A stretch of 64,000 nt of DNA, from the NCBI RefSeq assembly GCF_002266435.3, contig NZ_CP029426.2:1022001-1086000 (forward strand), written 5' to 3'. The notes below the pieces were generated by a model. It did not search any database. It was not told where the DNA came from and saw only the letters and a list, made by a program, of their open reading frames with translations. The position numbers and the translations under genes are program-made. Shown in pieces: positions 57,888 to 64,000 of this stretch (its first letter is position 1; every line of letters begins with the position of its first letter). The stretch comes from Bradyrhizobium amphicarpaeae (GTDB lineage Bacteria > Pseudomonadota > Alphaproteobacteria > Rhizobiales > Xanthobacteraceae).

Positions 57888-58349
57888 TCACGCCGCCGAC
57901 GCCTTCACCTTCACCGGATGGACCGCGCGAAACGCGATCGCGATCCTGTTCCAGGCGTTGATGGCGCCGATCAGCATGGTCAGGTTCACCGATTCTTCCT
58001 CGGAGAACTGCGTGCGGATCTGCTCGTAGACGTCATCAGGCGCGTGCGTCTCGGAAATCAGCGTCACCGATTCCGTCCAGGCCAGCGCGGCGCGCTCGCG
58101 GTCGGTGTAGAGCGGGGATTCGCGCCACGCGTTCAGCAGGTAGATGCGCTGCTCGGTCTCGCCGCGCTTGCGGGCGTCCTCGGTGTGCATGTTGATGCAG
58201 AAGGCACAGCCGTTGATTTGCGACGCGCGGATCTTGACGAGCTCGATCAGCGATTTCTCCAGTCCCGTGGACTGGATCTGCGTCTCCAGCGCCATCAGCG
58301 CTTTCATCGTGTCGGGGGCGGCCTGGTAGAAATTCATGCGGGGCTTCAT
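57888..58349 (-). CDS. AhpD-like/carboxymuconolactone decarboxylase family protein
   Basis: 153 aa. The redox pair and proton relay are in ASQINGCAFCINMHTEDARKRGE (CxxC and following His), the AhpD core used to reduce peroxiredoxin or lipoate. ATG 58349 has aaggaga before it. It is 28 bp after the efflux gene emrB-like and on the same strand, so it is the third gene of that operon and may help with oxidative stress from the exported compounds. It could equally be a small peroxidase-like enzyme on its own. Confidence 0.9.
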   Translation of the reverse strand: MKPRMNFYQAAPDTMKALMALETQIQSTGLEKSLIELVKIRASQINGCAFCINMHTEDARKRGETEQRIYLLNAWRESPLYTDRERAALAWTESVTLISETHAPDDVYEQIRTQFSEEESVNLTMLIGAINAWNRIAIAFRAVHPVKVKASAA

Positions 58350-58377
58350 GGTCGTTCTCCTTGCTTGCGGGGTGAGG

Positions 58378-59988
58378 TCAGTGAGCGCCACCGGCTGAGG
58401 TCTTGCCGGGCTTCTTCAGGAACAGGACCGCGGCGAGCGCGACGATCAGCGCCACGCCGAGCAGATAAAACGTGTCGCTGAAGGCGAAGATATAGGCCTG
58501 CTTCTGAACGGTATGGCCAATCGCGACATAGGCGCGATGCGCCGCGTCGGCACGGTCGAGGATGCCATGATTGACGAAATATTGCGTCAGCTGTTCCAGC
58601 CGTGTGCGGGTGGCCTGCTCGAACACCGAGACCGACTGCATCAGCACGTTGGAGTGATACTGCTCGCGCTTCGTCAGCACTGTCTGGAGCAACGCGATGC
58701 CGACAGCGCCGCCGAGATTGCGCATCATGTTGAACAGGCCGGAGGCCGAGCCCGCATTCTCCGCTTCGATACCTGCTGTCGCGACCGCCGACAGCGGCGC
58801 CATCACCAGCGCCTGCCCGACGGCGCGGACGACGTTGGGCCACAGCAGCTGGTCGGCGGCGTAGTCGTTGGTCATATAGATGTTCATGAAGTTGGAAGCC
58901 GCGAACAGCACGAAGCCGATACCGATGATGATCCGCGCATCGAATTTCTGCATCAGGCGCGGTACCAGCGGAATCAGCAGCAGCTGCGGCAATCCGGTCC
59001 ATGCCAGCACCATGCCGATCTGCTCGGAATTGTAGCCTTGGATGCGCGACAGATATTGCGGCAGGATGAAGACCGAGCCGTAAAGCGCGATGCCGAGCAG
59101 GAAATTGGCGAGCATGCCGAAGCCGAAATTGCGGCGGCCCAGCAAACGCAGGTTGAGCAGCGGCTTCTTCACCGTGAGCTCGATGATCAGGAAGGCGGTC
59201 AGCGCGACGGCCGCGATCACTGACAGCTTGAGGATGAAAGGCGAGCCGAGCCAGTCGTCCTTGTTGCCTTCCTCCAGCACGGTCTGAAGCGCGGAGAGGC
59301 CGATCGCCATGGTGACGATGCCGGCCCAGTCGCCCTCGCGCAGCAGCGCCAGCTTCATCGGCTTGGCGTCGAGCGCGTACCAGAGCATGCCGACCATCAC
59401 CGCGCCGGGGATGAGGTTGACGTAGAAGATGTATTCCCAGCCGAAATTCTCGGTAAGATAGCCGCCGATGGTCGGGCCGATCGCGGGCGCGAACGTCGCC
59501 GAGAGCGCGAACAGCGCAAGGCCGACCGGCTGTTTTGCGCGCGGCAGCAGCGTGATGATCAGCGTGAACGCCATCGGAATCAGCACGCCGCCGGTAAATC
59601 CCTGCACGGCGCGCAACACGATCATCTGCGACAGATCCTGCGCAAGCGCGCAGGCCGCCGAGAGAACCAGGAACAGGACCGCGTTGGTCAGAAGATAGAT
59701 CCGGATCGAGAACACCTGCGCCAGCCAGCCGGAGAGCGGGATCACCACGATCTCAGCGATCAGATAGGAGGTCGAGATCCAGCCGCCGTCGTCGATGCCG
59801 GCACCGATCGCGCCCTGGATGTCGGCGAGCGAGGCGTTGACGATCTGGATGTTCAGCACTGCCATGAAGGCGCCGAGCGTTGCGCCGATCACCGCGATCC
59901 AGGTCTTTGCGGACACCGCCGGAGCGGCGGGCGCAACGGGAGTTGGGAGACGCGCCGCGGCGTCGACAGTGGGTTGGAGCGTGCTCAT
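58378..59988 (-). CDS. DHA2-family drug:H+ antiporter, EmrB-like
   Basis: 536 aa with about 14 transmembrane helices, typical of EmrB/QacA. Motif C-like LGAFMAVLNIQIVNASLADIQGAIG opens TM1, and the WISTSYLIAEIVVIPLSGWLAQVFSIR loop is motif A. It exports hydrophobic toxic compounds using the proton gradient, together with the HlyD-type adaptor encoded four bases upstream and an outer-membrane channel that is not encoded here. Its substrates are unknown. Confidence 0.94.
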   Translation of the reverse strand: MSTLQPTVDAAARLPTPVAPAAPAVSAKTWIAVIGATLGAFMAVLNIQIVNASLADIQGAIGAGIDDGGWISTSYLIAEIVVIPLSGWLAQVFSIRIYLLTNAVLFLVLSAACALAQDLSQMIVLRAVQGFTGGVLIPMAFTLIITLLPRAKQPVGLALFALSATFAPAIGPTIGGYLTENFGWEYIFYVNLIPGAVMVGMLWYALDAKPMKLALLREGDWAGIVTMAIGLSALQTVLEEGNKDDWLGSPFILKLSVIAAVALTAFLIIELTVKKPLLNLRLLGRRNFGFGMLANFLLGIALYGSVFILPQYLSRIQGYNSEQIGMVLAWTGLPQLLLIPLVPRLMQKFDARIIIGIGFVLFAASNFMNIYMTNDYAADQLLWPNVVRAVGQALVMAPLSAVATAGIEAENAGSASGLFNMMRNLGGAVGIALLQTVLTKREQYHSNVLMQSVSVFEQATRTRLEQLTQYFVNHGILDRADAAHRAYVAIGHTVQKQAYIFAFSDTFYLLGVALIVALAAVLFLKKPGKTSAGGAH

Positions 59989-59992
59989 GGCT

Positions 59993-61144
59993 TCAGCCGC
60001 CGTTGGGGCGGGACGTGTTGTCCGCCAGTCGCTTCGCCGTCTCGCGCTCGGCCAGTGCCGCCTGCTTGGTGTCGACCGTCGGCACCGCCGACATGCCGGG
60101 GCGCAGCAGGCCGGTGAGGCTGTGGTCGTCGAGCACGATTTTCACCGGGACCCGCTGCACGATCTTGGTGAAATTGCCGGTGGCATTGTCGGGCGGCAGC
60201 AGCGCGAACTCGAGCCCGCTCGCCGGCGACAGGCTGTCGACATGGCCGTGCAGCGTGCGATTGTGAAAACTGTCGACGTGCAACTCGACCGGCTGACCTG
60301 GCCGCATATGTGTGAGCTGGGTCTCCTTGAAGTTGGCGACGACATAGACCGCATCGAGCGGCACCACCGCCATCAATTGCGTGCCGGCCTGGACGTATTG
60401 GCCGACCCGCAAGCTCCGGGCGCCGACGGTGCCGTCGACCGGCGCGGTGATTTCGGTATAGGAAAGGTTCAGCGCCGCCTGCTGCGCGACCGCGCGGGCT
60501 CGTTCGAGCTGGGCCGCGGCCTGGGCGCGCTGGGTGGTGAGCACGTCGATCTTGCGCTGCGCGGCCAGCAGGCCAAATTTCGCGTGCTGCGATTGCGCGC
60601 TGCTCGCGCGCAGCGCCGCGTCGGTCTGCTGCGCGCGCTGGATCGTGCCGGAGCCGGTCTTCATGAGGTCGTCGTAGCGGGCACGCTCTTCCTGGGCGAA
60701 TTTCAGGTTGGCGTCGGCAGCAGCGACATCAGCCGTGCTCTGCTCGATGATCGGCTGTTGCAGTTCGATCTGGGCATCGATGTTGCGCACCGAGGCCTCG
60801 CCGGCGGCCACGTCGGCTTTGGCCTGGTCGAGCGCCGCCCTGAAGTCGCGATCGTCGATCTTTGCCAGCGCCTGGCCCGCTTTCACCTTCTCGTTGTCAC
60901 TGACCAGCACCTTGGCGATGTAGCCGGAGACTTTTGGCGCGATGATCGTGGAATCGGCCTTCACGTAGGCGTCGTCGGTGCTCTCGAGATAGCGGCCCGT
61001 TTTCAAATAGTCGTAGCCATAGTCGGCGGCCACCGCGACGCCGATCGCCAGAGCCAGCCCGATGGCTGCACGCCCGATTACCTGCCGAGACGGGCGCAGG
61101 GTGATTTTTCTTTTGCTTTCAGCGACATAAGTTGCATTCGACAT
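59993..61144 (-). CDS. HlyD/EmrA-family membrane fusion protein
   Basis: 383 aa. A single transmembrane helix near residues 22-42 anchors it; a lipoyl-like half motif (TDDAYVKADSTIIAPKVSGYIAKVLVSDNEKVKAGQALAKID) and its partner after the hairpin (YTEITAPVDGTVGARSLRVGQYVQAGTQLMAVVPLDAVYVVANFKETQL) enclose a long coiled coil rich in Ala/Gln. It links the EmrB-like pump to an outer-membrane channel. gagga lies before ATG. It is the first gene of the operon, divergent from a LysR gene. Confidence 0.94.
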   Translation of the reverse strand: MSNATYVAESKRKITLRPSRQVIGRAAIGLALAIGVAVAADYGYDYLKTGRYLESTDDAYVKADSTIIAPKVSGYIAKVLVSDNEKVKAGQALAKIDDRDFRAALDQAKADVAAGEASVRNIDAQIELQQPIIEQSTADVAAADANLKFAQEERARYDDLMKTGSGTIQRAQQTDAALRASSAQSQHAKFGLLAAQRKIDVLTTQRAQAAAQLERARAVAQQAALNLSYTEITAPVDGTVGARSLRVGQYVQAGTQLMAVVPLDAVYVVANFKETQLTHMRPGQPVELHVDSFHNRTLHGHVDSLSPASGLEFALLPPDNATGNFTKIVQRVPVKIVLDDHSLTGLLRPGMSAVPTVDTKQAALAERETAKRLADNTSRPNGG

Positions 61145-61248
61145 GGCATCCTCGGAACTCCCAGATGGCCCGTTTGAAGGTGCCTTGTTGGGTCGCCGGT
61201 AAGATGTGCTGTCGCACCCCTTGTGATAATCTTGGAATAAGTTGAAGC

Positions 61249-61271
61249 ATTATCCAGTCAGAGTGGATAAT
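61249..61271. promoter_or_regulatory. probable LysR operator between emrA-like and lysR
   Basis: The perfect inverted repeat attatcc-N9-ggataat (with a T-N11-A core) ends seven bases before the LysR start codon. Binding there would block the regulator's own translation start region and could activate or repress the divergent efflux operon. Confidence 0.7.
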
Positions 61272-61278
61272 CCGAGCC

Positions 61279-62190
61279 ATGGATCGCTTTACCAGCCTCA
61301 CTGCCTTCGTCCACGTCGTCGAGAATGGCGGCTTTTCCGCCGCCGCGCGCCGGCTCAACATGTCGACAACCATGGTGAGCAACCATGTCCAGGCGCTGGA
61401 GGATCGGCTCGGTGTGCGCCTGCTCAACCGCACCACGCGGAAGGTGAGCCTCACCGAAATCGGCAAGGCCTATTACGACCGCTCGACCCAGATCCTCGCC
61501 GATCTCGAACAGGCCGACGACATTGCCGGCGAATTGCAGTCGGTGCCGCGCGGCACGCTGCGCATCCACGTCGCCACGCATATGGTGCAGTTCGTCGCGC
61601 CTGTGGTCGCAAAGCTGCTGTCGACCTATTCGGAGCTCAAGGTCGATCTGCGCATGGGCGAGGCTGACGTCGATCTCATCGAGGAAGGCTATGACGTCGC
61701 CCTGCGCATGACCTCGCCGCCGGATTCAAGCCTGATCGTCCGCAGTCTCGCCACCTGGCGTCATGTGCTGTGTTGTTCGCACGATTATCTCGAGAGGCAC
61801 GGCCGGGTGCAGAAGCTTGACGAACTCGCCGCGCATAATTGTGGCCGGCACTTGAACTATCCGTTCGGCGACGAATGGCGCTTCCTCGATCGCAAAGGCG
61901 CACCGGCCTCCGTACGCATCTCGGGCAGCTTCGTCACCAATAGCGGGGAAGCGCTGCGCAAGGTCGCACTGGAGGGGGGCGCAATCTGTCTGATGGCGGG
62001 ATTTCTCATCCAGGACGACCTCGAAGCCGGCCACCTCGTGCGCCTCTTGCCGGAATATCGGACGATCGAGCTGTCCATGAACGCGGTCTATCCGCATCGT
62101 CATCATTTGTCGGCGAAGGTCAGGACCTTCATCGACCTGCTCGCGCAGCACAGCGCCGAGCAGCAAAAGCTGATCAATCCGTATTCATGA
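61279..62190 (+). CDS. LysR-family transcriptional regulator of the efflux operon
   Basis: 303 aa. N-terminal helix-turn-helix (MDRFTSLTAFVHVVENGGFSAAARRLNMSTTMVSNHVQALEDRLGVRLLNRTTRKVSLTEIG), then an effector domain of the CrgA/AaeR type (LRIHVATHMVQFVAP...). Divergence from the emrAB-like genes and the operator just before its start point to control of that operon. The ligand may be one of the pumped compounds. It is not an amino-acid-type LysR by subgroup, but no sure subfamily call is possible. Confidence 0.93.
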   Translation: MDRFTSLTAFVHVVENGGFSAAARRLNMSTTMVSNHVQALEDRLGVRLLNRTTRKVSLTEIGKAYYDRSTQILADLEQADDIAGELQSVPRGTLRIHVATHMVQFVAPVVAKLLSTYSELKVDLRMGEADVDLIEEGYDVALRMTSPPDSSLIVRSLATWRHVLCCSHDYLERHGRVQKLDELAAHNCGRHLNYPFGDEWRFLDRKGAPASVRISGSFVTNSGEALRKVALEGGAICLMAGFLIQDDLEAGHLVRLLPEYRTIELSMNAVYPHRHHLSAKVRTFIDLLAQHSAEQQKLINPYS

Positions 62191-62513
62191 GACCTCTCGC
62201 CGACGGCTCCATGTCTGCCCAGAAAAGTGAGTTGACATCAGCTGGGCATCTGGAACAATGCAACCTAAGATATGAATGAGCTATTTTGGACCGAGATGGT
62301 TCGGCCCGATCCTGTTTCTTCGATGTGACGTTTCGTTCAAGCCGGCTATTCTGCTTCTCGGTCTCTTGCTTTCCATGTTTGGCGCATCGACAGGCGGCAA
62401 GCCGATCAACGTTCGATGGCGTGCCGCTTCGCAGGAGATTGGCGGCATCATATCGCGGTGAGGCTGGACGGCTTGGCCATATCCGGACCGACTGCAGCTG
62501 AAGGGAGGCTTCA
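62191..62513. other. intergenic DNA before the DUF3616 gene
   Basis: 323 bp without a recognisable gene or repeat family member. A TTGACA at about 62233 could be a -35 box, but the base run 17 bp later (acaatg) is a poor -10. The 60-70-codon open frames have no ribosome sites. Confidence 0.45.
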
Positions 62514-63572
62514 ATGACCCTCGCCAGAACGGGATGGCTTGCGACTCTGCTGCTCGGGCTCGTCGTGGCGTGCGTGCCTCCTTCCATAGCCGGGGCGGAC
62601 GATGCGTGGCCGGTCAAGAAAAGGCTGATCGGCGAGGACGACGGCAAGTCGAAGGATGTCAGTGGCATTGCCTGCACGACCGCGGATGGATTTCCCCGTT
62701 CGTGCCTCGTCATCGACGACAACCTCCAGGACGCCCAGTTCGTCGAATTGACCGACGGCAAGCTCGTTGCCGGCAGCCCGGTCAAATTGATCGACAATAC
62801 GTTCAACGACAAAGCGCTCGAACTCGATGGCGAGGGCGTCGCCTTCTCCAAAGGGGACTACGAGTATTATTACGTCATCGGCTCGCACGGCCATCCCCGG
62901 GACAAGGACCACAAGCTCGATCCAGAGAAAGATGCCGATAAGATTCGAGCGAAGATCGCTGCGAGCAGCCAGATCGTCCGGTTTCGCACGACAGGGGTAA
63001 ATGGCAACGTGTCGGGCCTCGAGCGTACGTCGAAACTGAGAGATGTCATCGGGACTGAGCCCGCTCTTCGCGACTTCATGGATGTTCGGCTGGAGAAGAA
63101 CGGTCTGACCATCGAGGGAGTGGCGATCAAGGGCGATCGGACATTGCTCGCGGGATTCCGCGGTCCCGTGCTGGACGGCAAGTGCGCCGTCGTTCTGGCG
63201 GTCGAGGTGGCTTCCCTGTTTGGTGACGGGAAGAGTTCGGACCATCGCTTGTACCGGCTGCCGCTCGGCAACGGTCGTGGCGTGCGCGATCTCGCATCAT
63301 TCGGGGATGGCATTCTCGTTCTGGCAGGTCCTGGTGCGGACGGACCCGGGACCTACGCCGTTTATGCGTGGGACGGCGCATCGGAATCCGTCGAGCTGCT
63401 GAAGGACCTGCCATTCGATCCGAAGCGAAAGCCGGAGGGACTTCTGCCGCTGGACAAGACGTCCACCGGATGGCGTGTCCTCATCCTGTTCGATGGCGAC
63501 AAGGAAGGTGCGCCCACCCCGATCGAGATATCGGCGTCGGGGCCGCGATCCTCATCCTGTCCTCCCGGCTAG
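62514..63572 (+). CDS. secreted DUF3616 protein
   Basis: 352 aa with a signal peptide (LLLGLVVACVPPSIAGADD, possible cleavage after AGA). Repeated short strands with Asp/Gly turns (DVSGIACTTADGFPRSCLVIDDNLQDAQFVEL, LEGVAIKGDRTLLAGFRGPV, DLASFGDGILVLAGPG) are the DUF3616 pattern, probably a beta-propeller. The function is not known; periplasmic location and phosphate/metal-binding-like DDN clusters are the only clues. gggagg lies five bases before ATG. It is convergent with the amidase gene. Confidence 0.82.
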   Translation: MTLARTGWLATLLLGLVVACVPPSIAGADDAWPVKKRLIGEDDGKSKDVSGIACTTADGFPRSCLVIDDNLQDAQFVELTDGKLVAGSPVKLIDNTFNDKALELDGEGVAFSKGDYEYYYVIGSHGHPRDKDHKLDPEKDADKIRAKIAASSQIVRFRTTGVNGNVSGLERTSKLRDVIGTEPALRDFMDVRLEKNGLTIEGVAIKGDRTLLAGFRGPVLDGKCAVVLAVEVASLFGDGKSSDHRLYRLPLGNGRGVRDLASFGDGILVLAGPGADGPGTYAVYAWDGASESVELLKDLPFDPKRKPEGLLPLDKTSTGWRVLILFDGDKEGAPTPIEISASGPRSSSCPPG

Positions 63573-63600
63573 GTGAAAGCCCGTGCTTCGCATTGCGCGT

Positions 63601-64000
63601 TCAGGAAGTCGGTGGGGGCAACCGCTTGAAAATATCGTCGAGCGCCATGCCGATCGCAAGCAGGCGATGATCGCTGCCAGCGGGGCCGTCAAGTTCGAGC
63701 CCGATCGGCAATTTGCTGGTAGCGCCAAGCGCGATCGGGATTTGGATTCCAGGTATGCCGGCATTGCTGCCGGGATCGGTGTTCTGGATGAACAGTCCGA
63801 AGTTTTCGAGGCTGCTGGAGTCGGGATTGGAAGCGATTGCCACACGCGGTGTGGTCGGGAAAGCGATGGCGTCGAGCCGATGATCGGCGAAGGTCGTGGC
63901 ATAGAGCGCCTGTAGCGCCGGTCGCGCGGTCTTGATCGCCGCGTCATAGATCGGCCTTGCATCGAGCAGCGTATCGTCCGGACCCGGCAGTTTGCGCGGG
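63601..64000 (-). CDS. amidase (amidase-signature family), 3' end
   Basis: C-terminal 132 codons only; the gene continues beyond the right edge of the window. The frame reads PRKLPGPDDTLLDARPIYDA...DAIAFPTTPRVA...FIQNTDPGSNAGIPGIQIPI...LPIGLELDGPAGSDHRLLAIGMALD. This matches the end of amidase-signature enzymes, where the G-x-P-x-I-x-I-P strand and LPIGLEL(D/I)G follow the catalytic core. The Ser-Ser-Lys triad lies upstream, outside the window, so activity cannot be judged. Relatives hydrolyse amides such as indole-acetamide. Confidence 0.85.
   Translation of the reverse strand, partial: PRKLPGPDDTLLDARPIYDAAIKTARPALQALYATTFADHRLDAIAFPTTPRVAIASNPDSSSLENFGLFIQNTDPGSNAGIPGIQIPIALGATSKLPIGLELDGPAGSDHRLLAIGMALDDIFKRLPPPTS

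Overview
The window reads as chromosomal DNA of a GC-rich alphaproteobacterium, most probably Bradyrhizobium or a close relative in the Nitrobacteraceae. This rests on the gene set (gltBD, CpdR, a small heat-shock gene with a ROSE-type leader, many LysR/Bug/LLM-type genes), on alphaproteobacterial promoter motifs, and on several families of long palindromic intergenic repeats of the kind common in that group. Species assignment is inference; no rRNA is present. Most genes are core or ordinary accessory metabolism. The only mobile element recognised is one IS5-like insertion.

Layout. 0.1-6.4 kb: glutamate synthase gltB-gltD (minus strand). 6.9-10.4 kb: a secreted low-complexity protein, two alpha/beta hydrolases, and a small heat-shock gene with a sigma-32-like promoter and an RNA-thermometer leader. 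10.6-15.3 kb: a large membrane-anchored di-heme cytochrome and an adenylate cyclase/TPR protein. 15.5-20 kb: LysE exporter, TauE/SafE permease with divergent LysR, Bug-type binding protein, HisN-like phosphatase. 20.3-22.5 kb: a probable MmgR/alpha-r8 sRNA, N-formylglutamate amidohydrolase, CpdR, tRNA-Val(GAC) and a 104-bp tandem repeat. 22.6-31.9 kb: Nudix, RidA, enolase-superfamily enzyme, a membrane heme-sensor adenylate cyclase, an esterase-like protein without its serine, a PAS chemoreceptor, a DUF3606 histone-tail-like protein, AlkB and a 46-aa membrane protein. 31.9-35.8 kb: a DUF4173 membrane protein/response regulator/histidine kinase operon. 35.9-40.3 kb: membrane-anchored NagZ-like hydrolase, a peptide-type binding protein, and a manganese catalase-YciE fusion interrupted by a TGA codon. 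40.5-42.6 kb: a TetR/PspA/YiaA stress module whose divergent promoter holds three matching palindromes. 42.6-43.8 kb: IS5-like element inside a palindromic repeat. 43.9-53.4 kb: SDR, aldehyde dehydrogenase, old-yellow-enzyme, GFA-like protein, ThDP decarboxylase, LLM monooxygenase and M20 peptidase. 53.5-56.7 kb: a complete gltIJKL-type acidic amino-acid ABC importer. 56.9-64 kb: D-amino-acid transaminase, an EmrAB-type efflux operon with AhpD-like gene and divergent LysR, a DUF3616 protein and the 3' end of an amidase.

How genes fit together. Nitrogen and amino-acid metabolism recurs (GltBD, HisN, N-formylglutamate amidohydrolase, GltIJKL, D-amino-acid transaminase, LysE). Envelope and oxidative stress form a second theme (PspA/YiaA, Hsp20, Mn-catalase remnant, AlkB, EmrAB). 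No defence island, prophage, CRISPR or secondary-metabolite cluster was seen. The best leads are regulatory (triple TetR operator, ROSE thermometer, 11-bp phased repeat array) and unusual architectures (TM-anchored di-heme protein with a cytosolic N-domain, heme-sensor cyclase, catalase-YciE fusion with an in-frame stop).
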